This document shows positions 39,227-50,000 of a stretch of DNA of 64,000 bases, piece after piece. Both the position numbers and the translations under genes were made by a program. This DNA is from Nipponacmea schrenckii (lineage: Eukaryota; Mollusca; Gastropoda; Lottiidae). The first letter of the stretch is position 1. Each line of letters begins with the position of its first letter. The notes beneath the pieces were generated by a model. The model did no database searches. It was not told where the DNA came from and saw nothing but the letters and a program-made list of their open reading frames with translations. The stretch spans positions 11,222,001-11,286,000 of the forward strand of contig CM060200.1 of NCBI GenBank assembly GCA_030562195.1, written 5' to 3'.

Positions 39227-41838
39227 GGGTGGGTTTCAAAAGCCTACCGCCAACCGCTGCCAACCGGCCTACCGGAAGGAAAAAATGCGCCTAAATAGAT
39301 TGTTAAATTTAAGGCTCGTAGATTTTCATACAATAAAACGAGACTATTCAATTTGACGGAACTTTTGTTGACGTCAAAATTATGGAATCAAAATTATTTT
39401 AAAAATGAAACGAAAAAAATAAATATTTTCTTTTCGTGTTCAGCGATGTTATTCTTCACATTAACTGATACAATCCATGCCAAAAAAGCAATAATCTAAT
39501 TTGTATTCAAATGGGACACACAATTAACCGTAAAAGTACCCTTAAATCTTTTTTAAATGATCACGACAGGAAGGTCGTTTGTTTCAGAGTTACTTCCCTT
39601 ACGACATCATGGCATAGAGGTATTAATAGAACTAGAGCGCTAACTCCAGAACGAGGCTGAAGTCGCTATGTACGCCGCCGCCATGTTGTTTGTACGGCAA
39701 AAAACGTCAAACGTCATACAACCGAAAATAGATGTATTTTTAGAAGTAAATTCACAATTGCGTTCATTTCTTGCTAGGCTTATAATTGTCAAGAGAGACA
39801 AAGTTCTGTTATTGTCTTGAAAGAGAGAAATAACGTTAGGAATTCAATTCTTTCACCGAAAAGCTTAAAATAGCCCTTATTTAAGAAGACTTAACCTACG
39901 TTAAAGTTGAGGCTACGCCAATTTCTTGTTGGTCATTAAGATGATTTTGTCAATAGACCCCGTTCAAATCGAACTCAATTTTTCTCATTGTTGTTAGATC
40001 GTCTGACTCCGATTGAGTTACGTAAAATGAATCATTTGCTAAATGCGGCTCAACCCCCAAGACAAGAATCCATGCCTATCTATGCCTATGCCACTATGGC
40101 AATCTTGTAAAAAAATTAAAAAAAAATACTTTATGGGTGTGTAAGGGGTTCAAGTGATTCTCAAAAAGGTTGGGGATCACTGGGTAGTAGTAAGTACTTC
40201 GTCTCCGGTAGTAGGCTACTGTAGACTGTAGGCTAACTAGGTCCAGAGACAGAGTCTAGGCTATGGCGTAACTGACGTAAGGCTGCAACTGAGCTGAAGT
40301 GATGGCCTAGCTGTGCTGCAATTCGATGGAGTCATCAAATAGATTTCTTGTAACACATACCTTTTAAAAATCCCTTTGTGTAATCATAGTATATGCTACT
40401 CCTTTCGAGTGGTCTTTTGAGAATAATAAGAAGCAGGTGCTTGTTTACATTAATGACGACATACATCAATGACGTCTTTTCCTTGAGGGGCACCTACAAT
40501 TGAGCTATTCAATGATTGGCTTTTTAAACAATAAGGTCACAGGTCGAGGTCAGAGCAGTCTTAGTATTTCACAGGCATCCGTATTATTCTTATGCCCTGG
40601 GTTTTCATCTTTTTTGGGTGGCGTCCCTTATTTTGATTTGGTTCGGACTCGCGTCCCTATCTATTTTCAAATTCACCAACACCAGAGATATACGAAGAGT
40701 GGATTAGTCGACAACCTTCAGTTGTTTCGTCCACAAAGATTAATGAAATGAAAATGTTATATTTATGCAGTTTCAAACAAATTTAGTTTAACAAAGTTCA
40801 CATCTGTCAAATATTGTGTTCTCAATCGCTTCAAATGTATCTAAATTTTAATTTTAACTTTCTATCGCTTAATAAATTTGATGAATTCATGATTATATTA
40901 TTGAATTTTATGATGTGTTATATTCCATATACCGGTACTTTATTCTTGCATTTAATTGCATCTTTGCTGTCGAGTTTCACTCTAAATAGTAGGCCATAAA
41001 TCCATGGTTGTTGATTCCGTAAATTATTTTGATTTTTTTCATTTTAGCTTCCTCGAACTGTTTATATGTATTTCATGAGTATATTTATTTATGGAGTAGG
41101 ATTCTTTAATATCTAAGAATGAAAATAAAAATTAAAAAACAAATTCAAATTCTTAAACCTGGACCATAACCTAAGAGCATTATTAGTATTATTCCATTAA
41201 AATATATTCCAGCTAATTAGTGGTGTTTTGTACATATTTTGTGCATCAGAGATTTGAAAGAAATCGGATATAATGAATTTATTCGTCGCATAAATATCAG
41301 CTTTTTACTATAGCCAGCGTAGATTACGTCACTTTTTGCCGTACAATCAATATGGCGTCAATCGTCCATGAATGGCTTCAATGACGCAAGAACAAAATGA
41401 CGTCAGTCAGCTCTCTAGTCTTTATTATTACCTCTATGCATCATGGATGATCAACAAGGCCAAGGGATCTTTCTTCCACCTAAAGTTAATCCTTTACGTA
41501 GACTATAATAATTCTGCTAATGCTCCTCCTGTCAACCACATCAGCAGTATATTTAGTTGATAAAACGCTTCACCAAGACTGGAAGCACACTTTCAGCACT
41601 TGGAAAAAGAAAGAAATCGCTGAACACGAAAATAAAAATTTATTTTTTCGTTTCATTCTTAAGATAATTTTGATTCCATAATTTTGACGTCAACAAAAAT
41701 TCCGTCAAATTAAATAGTTTCGTTTTATTGTATGAAAATCTACGATCCTTACATTTAACAATACCAATTTTGGCGCCTTTTTTTGCTATCGGTTGGCCGG
41801 TTGGCAGCGGTTGGCGGTAGGCTTTTGAAACCCACCCA
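39227..41838. mobile_element. Long-TIR DNA transposon, MULE-like, non-autonomous
   Basis: About 220-bp terminal inverted repeats (39227-39446 and 41616-41838) start GGGTGGGTTTCAAAAG and match at roughly nine of ten positions. Inverted homology continues in islands further in: GCCATGTTGTTTGTACGGCAAAAA at about 39683 matches the complement of 41325-41350, and CATAGAGGTATTAATA near 39612 matches the complement of 41426-41445. An 8-9-bp duplication flanks the element. Long TIRs plus an 8-9-bp duplication fit Mutator-like elements best; hAT and Merlin are alternatives. The 2.2-kb interior has only short frames (largest 83 codons at 40500-40751) and no transposase. Confidence 0.75.
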
Positions 41839-41846
41839 AACTGCGG
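41839..41846. other. Target site duplication (8-9 bp), right copy
   Basis: AACTGCGG(G) after the terminal CCCACCCA, matching 39219-39226. Confidence 0.7.
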
Positions 41847-42763
41847 GAACCATAGACGTCAGATTGAAAATTGGAGAGGTTTAAATAATCGCTATCAGTG
41901 TTCCTTTGAAAACTTCTTTATAATCCCTGTAAATGAGAAGAAGCATATTAACCTGTACTATCTTGCAATGTATGGCTGACTCAAATACCTAGACCACATA
42001 TTGTGGGGAGGCTATGTTTTCTTTAAAAAAATATAAGAGATTGAATCAAGAAAGAAAAAGAAAAAAAAAAGGTGTGATGCTTATTCATCCAGAACGTCTT
42101 GAACATGTCATCTTTATATAAATCGTTTTGACATATTTTAATATAAAGTTCACTTAACACACGAATTAACATTGAAAAAAAAAATACAATTAGACCCCTA
42201 TAGACTGTATGAACCTTCAAAAACATTCAGTGATCTTGTTTGTTTGTATTTGGGAGCATAGAAGTATTTTTCTGCCAATTACCCACGGAAAATAGCTATT
42301 TTTACAACACCGTGAACCCGATCCCTTTCATTATCATAAATTGAGATATAGGTGGATTTATCATACAGACATAAATGCGTGTTAAGGGAGACTATACAAC
42401 ATCTTCAAAATAACAAGAAACTACTAAATGTCGGTTGATTTTAAGTTTGATGTTTGACAATAATTTTCTGTAGCAGTGAAAATGTTTTATTTATTCAAAT
42501 CAAAGTTTGAGTCAAGCATTATATAACATTTCTGGTAATAGAAGAAACCAGGCATCGTCGGTGTTTTGTATAATAATAAAAATATCATATAAAAATATGC
42601 TTCTAGAACGCAATAGTATCATTTTTAGTCCAAGAAGAGTTATGTCCCATAGTGTACACACTATATCGTTGGTGGTTGCAGGAATATTTTGTCTGTATCA
42701 TTAACAAGAATCAATAAAAAATATACATTGTAAAGTCACCATTATACTAGTAGAGGAAGAAAT
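41847..42763. other. Intergenic, no supported gene
   Basis: AT-rich with no recognised gene. It separates the long-TIR element from the poly(A) signal of the 320-residue gene. Confidence 0.5.
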
Positions 42764-42769
42764 TTTATT
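42764..42769 (-). terminator. Poly(A) signal AATAAA of the 320-residue gene
   Basis: TTTATT on the plus strand reads AATAAA on the minus strand, 86 bp beyond the stop codon at 42856. This is a normal distance for a short 3' untranslated region. Confidence 0.6.
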
Positions 42770-42855
42770 AATTTCATTAGATCATCACCTTCAATACAGC
42801 TTTGCTACCAACTTCTTGTTTTGAAGTGATACTTCTATATGTGTCTTGTGACACT

Positions 42856-43818
42856 TTAATCAGACATATCTTGGGAGGATTGGTTCAAAATTTGGGATTT
42901 AATTGGTGATGACAAGTTCATACAGAAATCGACCGTATCTTGTACTGTTAAATCAGGATCGTCTTCGATTGCAGTCTGCATGTAGAAAAGAGATAGTTGC
43001 CTTTGCATCTTATTTCGATATTTTTGATATCGACGTTGACTGTATAGTTTATTGAGATCTAGAAATTTTTGTTTTACTTTAATATTTTGACCAACTAACT
43101 TCATCGGGAGCATGGAAACTGCACTTTTTGTCGGCGCAGAGTCGTGGAACATAATATTGTCGCGATTTTTATACTTCGATGTAAGGACCGGAAATGTCAC
43201 ATAGTCACTGATTTGCTCTGCAATTGACTGCTGTACGAGAGTCTCTTCTACGTCTCGCCTATCTAGATAGTTCCCGTAACACTCTTCGTCGATATTTGAA
43301 CTGTGGCAAGTGTCACCATCCTCAAAGGTAGATCCGTTCGAAATACGAATTGAACTTAAATTATGGATCGTGTCTTCATATATTTGCGGAACAACTTCAT
43401 CACTCAAGGGCAGAGTCCACTTTTTCGTACGTTCTGGCGATAAACCACGACTAGGGGATATAATACCGTCGCAGGTGATACAAGCTTGAGACGTCAGCCT
43501 CTTACTTAGATCTATTAGACGTGAAGTCAAAGCTAACCTTTGGACAAAGTCTTTAGCAGCTTTCAAGAAACAGGGGTTACTATGTAGAGATAGAAATGGC
43601 ATTATAGCAAACAGAGCCCGGTATTTGGTAATCAAAGAAATATACTTGTTGGTCTGCTTTGATGGTGATGTTACTTCTGAATCATCTCGTTCACTTGATT
43701 TTTTCCCGACTTTCCTTGTAGAATCTTTCTCAGATTTCGTACATTCTCTCATATCCAATACGTCGTTTGGATCAACCATTCTCATTTTCCGATTCAATGC
43801 ATCTAAATCAATGTCCAT
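42856..43818 (-). CDS. Uncharacterised 320-residue protein
   Basis: A single uninterrupted coding exon in a window where random frames rarely exceed 120 codons. I chose the ATG at 43816-43818 (A at -3, G at +4) because a strong 3' splice site (polypyrimidine then TTTCAG) lies five bases upstream at 43824. With the 5' exon ending at 44124 joined, a TAG lies in frame upstream, so the longer frame to 43884 would be intronic. The protein begins MDIDLDALNRKMRMVD, has a charged Lys/Ser/Glu-rich stretch at about residues 25-50, an SPSRGLSPERTKKW segment at about 140-155, and a basic segment RRYQKYRNKMQRQLSLFYMQ near 270-290. There is no signal peptide, membrane segment or domain I recognise. It may be lineage-specific; function unknown. 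Confidence 0.75.
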   Translation of the reverse strand: MDIDLDALNRKMRMVDPNDVLDMRECTKSEKDSTRKVGKKSSERDDSEVTSPSKQTNKYISLITKYRALFAIMPFLSLHSNPCFLKAAKDFVQRLALTSRLIDLSKRLTSQACITCDGIISPSRGLSPERTKKWTLPLSDEVVPQIYEDTIHNLSSIRISNGSTFEDGDTCHSSNIDEECYGNYLDRRDVEETLVQQSIAEQISDYVTFPVLTSKYKNRDNIMFHDSAPTKSAVSMLPMKLVGQNIKVKQKFLDLNKLYSQRRYQKYRNKMQRQLSLFYMQTAIEDDPDLTVQDTVDFCMNLSSPIKSQILNQSSQDMSD

Positions 43819-44124
43819 AGTGTCTGAAATTAAAAATAATACCGGTACGGCTGCATTTCTTGTTGTTTGTATATTTCGCAACACTTGATGAGACTTTGAT
43901 AAGCTGGTCGAAATTTAACCACTTAAAATTCGTGTGCCTTTTCCAGAAGTCTAAAGGTTACCCTTCAGGCCTACACCTTGAATTCATGTCTGATTCATAT
44001 ACTCAGCATTAAACGGAGTTGACTTTTACCGGAAATTTGAGGAGAGCCTCTTGTCTATAGGACTAAAGTCATACACACAAAAAAAAAAAATAGAAAAGAT
44101 GATAGAGAAATCACTCCACTTACC
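43819..44124 (-). other. 5' splice junction and 300-bp leader intron of the 320-residue gene
   Basis: A near-consensus donor, TATGCAG|GTAAGTGG, ends a putative 5' untranslated exon at 44124. The acceptor TTTAATTTCAG|ACACT starts exon 2 at 43823, giving a 300-bp intron (43824-44123). The spliced leader contains a short upstream frame starting at the ATG of TATGCAG, out of frame with the main start. The transcription start is not determinable. Confidence 0.65.
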
Positions 44125-46970
44125 TGCATACTAGTAAAAGTAGGTCTTCGAAAACTTTTACAAGAGAACATACGCGATGAAAAATGTGACATCAACGCTG
44201 TCTGCATCACGTCGATACGTCATTGCAACTTTACAAGCGCTAGGCACCACTCAAGGTATGGCCTATAAACCTCCTATCCCCTTCCAAAATGTAGGCATAT
44301 TTTCCAGGACTTTTTTACGAAAAATATATGCTAATGGGACAATCAAAATATTATATAGTATTCATATTATTGGAGTACAGAGGAATGAGGAATCAAAAAT
44401 ATACAATTAAGGGTTGTCTACGATAATCACTACCCAATACAGAATGTGAAATAACTCCGCTTGAAGAAAAATATTGTGCTTTACATAATCCATATTTAAT
44501 AAATAACTACACATAATTTTTAATTATAGAAATATTTTTCTCAGTTGGTTGAGCCACATTCCAGTAAAGTCTGAATCTATACCCGAGTAACTTTTAAAAG
44601 TCACTGACTTGTCTGCATCACTTAAAAAATAACCTGTTAGGTAATTTAAGTAAAATAAAGCAACCTTAGGTTTACAGAATCGTGAATCTTATGTCACTCT
44701 CTTGTCGAAGATCTAAATTTCAAACGTCATACAATGTGTAACGAGGTGTATATTTTTTACAGTTGCATTAACCTACTCTTATTTGCGATTTCCAACTGTC
44801 TGAGGATCTATAATAAGTGAATCATGAACAATTACACCACAGAAGCCTGAATAATATTTGTAATGTGCATTTATGTACCTTGCGCAAAGAGTTGTTGAGA
44901 TGTTGAGAACTACAGGGGCTGCATGGCTCAGGATTCGTCGTTTCCTCCAAATCGATAATCAATTATAATGTACTCCAATTTATGAGTTCAATAATTCTAT
45001 TGTTTTGGGTAAGCGTATTCGCGTTGAGTAAGTCTCTTGTCCCGCTCACCCGGGTCGGATTCAAAAGATAGACACGAACATCAACTTTATAATTTAGGTG
45101 GAATAAATAGTAAACAGAAATAGAAACCATACAAAGTTAACTTCTATTGTGTTGATTACTACTTAAAACTACCGAACAACAAAATAGACTGCTTGTGATT
45201 ATTTTTTCAAGTAGACCCGAGTGAGCAAAATAATTTACTTATTGGACTAGACTATACTCGCCTCATATTTAGTGAAGTATACTGTAGGCTAGGCTATATA
45301 TAGAATGGTAAATTTTGAATGTTGACATATTGGTTCCGTACTGTTCAATAGAAGCAATAATCAGAACAACCTTTTCGGAATGAACCAATAGAGCAGCACC
45401 TTTGTATTCACCTTATGTATATTTTAAAAGAGAAAATCAGAATTTTTAATCTTCTCTTAAAAAAGTAACAGTCAAAAATAACGAGGAAAACTTTAGCAAC
45501 AATTTAATGTTGAAAACAAAAATTACAATTAGTACATACTATTAGGATCTACATGCAAAATGCCATATAAAATATTCTTAATATAAGGTAAATGAAAATA
45601 AATACTATCTATCAACACTAGGAAGTAATGAAATATATGGATATGGATATACGAGAATGCTGCCTTTAAAATGATATTTGATTTTTTACTTAATATTGTT
45701 CACGAAGATGACTTCTTTTGAAATCAAACCAAATACACCACAGTTGATAGTAAGATAAATCTGTTTTAAACAAACATTCCAAAAACATGGTGATTCTGGA
45801 GCCATTAAACTTGGTATGAAAATTGGCCTTATAAAACATTTTATGAAAACTGTATGAGGCAGAATCATATTTCATTTATTTGAATGCCATGACAATATTG
45901 ACCACACAGTTTCAAATCTTGAGTGATTTTTTAAGAAATATTTTCCAAAGAAAGTCAAGACTGATTTTGAACAGCAAATCATGCTTACATCAAAACTGAT
46001 GTTATTCACAAGGACAAAAGAAATCTGAAGATATTTCTTTTTTTTGTGATAATAATTAATAAAAGGTGGAGATATTAAATGTAATGATATCTTATTAAGA
46101 AGATTGTGTTTTATACTTCCTCATGTAAATTGAAATCAAGTACTTTTTCTCAATTGAATGTCTGTTTCAGAATAGCAGTGTAATTTATTGGAATACAAAT
46201 ACTAATATTTGGTCTAGTGTGTTTATATATTAAATGTAAAATACTAAATTCTATATCTTCATCAACACAATGTCATCAATAGTACTGAAGGAAAGTAGCA
46301 GGGTTTAGTTTTGTATACTAACAAAATGAAACAGAGTTTTAGATCCAGTTCTTTAAAATAAAATAAATAAATTTCATTCACTGAACTAATAGCACTCAAA
46401 TTCTAAAAATAAATAAAAGTCCTGCTTTATTATCAGGAAATAATTAATCTATCAAAGAATGTTAAGGATGTAATTGATTTCTTTAAATATTCAAATTTGT
46501 TTATTTCCAGAGAGAAACCTCCAAAATTAATAAATATAATAGAGTGAAAATATATATTCAATGTCAACAAATTACCAATAATAAAAATATTTACAACACC
46601 TCCTTGTAAATTGTACTTTAAGAATGCTGCTATAGCCTGAACTAATGACGATGTTGACTACTTTTCATAATGCCTTGCTAACTTCATAAAAGATTTTTTA
46701 GTAACTTTTCCTGTCCTATTCCAGTTTTCAATATTACATTAATACTCTTGTACCAGAGGCGTTACAAGGCAGACGTACTTTGATCTTTGAACTTAATAAC
46801 AGTTTACTAGTATTTAGTTACTTAATAACCATGCTGACTTAAGGAAGGTTTAAGTAAAAATGTAATAACCATCAAGAATTATAACCATCAAGAATTATAG
46901 GCTAAGTTTTAAACAGAACCAACAAGATCCTGGCAGTGTTTGACATGTAGTTCTGAAAAGTCAGTTATTT
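44125..46970. other. Intergenic plus probable KDM4 3' UTR
   Basis: No coding sequence supported. The right part is AT-rich and may be KDM4 3' untranslated sequence; several AATAAA-like signals occur on the minus strand (for example around 46425), so the end cannot be fixed. A possible eroded tRNA-derived SINE lies near 44918-45070 (GGGGCTGCATGGCTCAGG and CCCGGGTCGGATTCAA) but is too weak to call. Confidence 0.5.
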
Positions 46971-46975
46971 GTCTT

Positions 46976-47098
46976 TTATTTGTTAGCTGTCTTCATTGCA
47001 TCTAACATAGCTCTATAGGAAACTTTGGGTTTAGGTCTTCTAGCATCCTGTACAACATTAGAATAAAACATATCATATCTTCTTTCTGTAGCTGTTGA
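46976..47098 (-). CDS. KDM4: KDM4 exon 18 (C-terminus and stop)
   Basis: Residues 1493-1532, starting [14 protein letters not shown] after acceptor TATTTCAG and ending MKTANK-TAA. An AATAAA overlaps the stop. The RRYDMFYS motif corresponds to the RFNEIF-type segment just after the Tudors of vertebrate KDM4. Confidence 0.88.
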   Translation of the reverse strand, partial: STATERRYDMFYSNVVQDARRPKPKVSYRAMLDAMKTANK

Positions 47099-50000
47099 CT
47101 GAAATATAATGTCCACAGAATAAAATAACCATTTAGAAGTTTTCATAATATTGATTATTGTTAAATGTAAACATGATCACTGCACTTATTATCTCTAGAA
47201 GAATTCAAATATCATTTAAAAAAATTGTAAAGGTTTTCAAAAAAAAAAAATTGTAAAGGTTTTCTAAAAAAAAATTGTAAAGGTTTTCTAAAATAAATTG
47301 TAAAGGTTTTCTAAAAAAAATTGTAAAGGTTTTCTAAAAAATTGCATCAGGCATATATTGTTAATCAATTTGCATTTCATTAGAACAGACTTTTCTATTA
47401 GTTTTAGTGGAATAACAAAAACAACAGACATCTGATAAAAAATAGACATAGTGGAAATGGATAAAATTTACAATCCCTTTTAATTTAATGTGAATATTAG
47501 CTTCAAACTAACAAAATTGTCTTTACATGAATAAAATCCCAATGATAAGTCATGATTAAATTTTAAAAGTCTAGAAAGTAAATAAATTGGTACCGGTATG
47601 TCAGTCTCGGTATTTACTATTTAACAACAAAAAATTGAATCTACAGAATTCACTCACCATTTTAGCTCGGATATGTTTAGGAATATCTTCATCTTCTGTC
47701 CACACATCTGTTCTCTTGGCTATTACTTGACTTCTATCTTCAAACTCAATCTGTTAAAACAAATCGTTTTTACCATGCAATACAAATTACTAGGAATAAG
47801 GCAGTAGTTGAGATAGCATGAGATTGATGCTTTCACAAAAAGAAATACCACTACTAGCATATAATTATATACTAGAAATATAAGTCAAGTGATATCATGA
47901 GAGATATAAGTCAAGTGATATCACGAGAAATAGAAGTCAAGTGATATCACGAGAAATATAAGTCAAGTGATATCACGAGAAATATAAGTCAAGTGATATC
48001 ACGAGAAATATAAGTCAAGTGATATCACGAGAAATATAAGTCAAGAGATATCACGAGAAATGTAAATCAAGTGATATCAAGAGAAATGTAAGTCAAGTGT
48101 TATCATGGGAAATATAAGTCAAGTGATATGATGAGAAATATAAGTCAAGTGATATCGTGGCATCCAAATGACTTTAAATAGAAGAATTACTTACTGTGTA
48201 GACATCTTCACAATTGATACCTCTAAATACAGCACCATATATATCACCATCAGTCCATTTAATATTAACAGGTGTACCAATTGGTGGAGGACCATTATTT
48301 ACACAATCAAAATTCTACAAAATATACATACTATGCTTGCACTCCTATCATTTTTCTACTATAATTTGATAGTTTAATAGAAATTGAATGACTCATTCAG
48401 AACACTGAAAAAACTCAAATTTGCAAAGCACGATGTTGTGGCTTTGGGCATCCTTTTATGTATTTTGTGAAAGTATTTATGCAATCTTTATTCCCTCAAA
48501 TAACTGTCTGTAGAAGTAAATGCTTTTTAGTATTAAGTGTGGCAATATCCCCAATTTCTACATTTAGAACTATTTTCAGTCATTTGTGAAACCATTGTAA
48601 TTATCAATGAACAACTTAATAAATACATTTTAAAGTTCTTTTTGTAAAAACACAAAATCTGTGTCATAATCCTAAACACTACTATAGAGTCATCAATAAC
48701 CAGCTAGTTAGATGGACATTTCATCTATACATATATAATACTAACCTCAATATCTTCTGGAAATAGATTATCACTATATGATCCATCATTAAAATCCACT
48801 TCATAGTATAAATGGGGTTCAACATCTACTACTTCAGCCTTGTAATATCGACCATTTTTAAATTTAGCAAATGCCCAATCTCCAAGTTTTAATCTATCAG
48901 CTTTCTTAGGTTTGACCTGAAAGTCAATATGAGATATGTTAAACACATGTACATCTACAAGCAAATAAAAAAACTCAACTTGTTTTCAAAAGGGACCACA
49001 AATTGTATGCTTAAATTGTGAAAATTTTTGTTTGATCCTAGGCAGTTGAAACTGCATATTTTTGATGAAAAAAGAGTTCAGTCAAGCTACCTACCTGTTT
49101 TGACGTGTGTTTGGCACAAGTTACATAAACTGGATGTGGCCAATCACTGGTTTCAAACTGCATTCCAGCTGCATGAGCACATGTTACATGAAAAGCTGTA
49201 AAACACTTCCCATGTGAACACTGCATACATGGTGTTATTTTACTCCAGTTTTTGGTCAGTGGGGCACAGTAACAGCACTTCTACAAACAAATTAAAGAAA
49301 ATAATGAATCTATCTCATCATTACTGAGTTAGGGACTGAGAACAAGTTAGGGACTGAGAACAAGTGATCCCGATTTCACAAAATATTTAAATTATTCTTC
49401 ATAACCATTGATGTTGGTAACACATGAAACTTAATTCTACAGCTATTATCAAAAAAAAAAAAAAAAAAAATTTCTCAATATTCCATCACTGACAAAGACC
49501 CAAAAAACAGTTAACAATATTTTTCAGTTTTGGGTTGTCATAAGAAGTTAACGTAACTACAATAAAATCAAGAAAAGCAGTAATCTTATGATGATAAAAC
49601 CATATTTAAACCATATTTTAGTGTTTTACCAATAAAATGACTAGAAGACTAAAATCATTCAATTTTCAAGAATAAAGGCCCCAGTGAAAGATTATAATGT
49701 CAACTTACTAGTTTATATCTGGCTTGTGGTATATTGTCTATAACTATATCTTTCTTTTCTTCTACATTTTTTATTTTAATATCATTTAATGATAGTGCAC
49801 ATATTAAATGAACCCATTGATTGGATGTTGTTTGTTTTAATGCTCCTCCCTTTAAGTAACACACTTCACATTCCTGTAACAGAACCAATTACATATGTTA
49901 TATTATTAGTAACCACTTGAAAACTTGAGACATTATATTGATAAGAGTACACATATTTGGATAAATTCTTATATATTATTTTTTTTTTTTTTTTTTTTTT

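Noticed and set aside
44918..45070. tRNA-like words GGCTGCATGGCTCAGG and CCCGGGTCGGATTCAA
   Set aside because: Spacing and bases deviate from box A/box B and there is no tail or target duplication; perhaps a very old SINE.
47875..48160. Regular repeats with near-equal spacing, superficially CRISPR-like
   Set aside because: Units are contiguous with no unique spacers and lie in an animal intron; a minisatellite.
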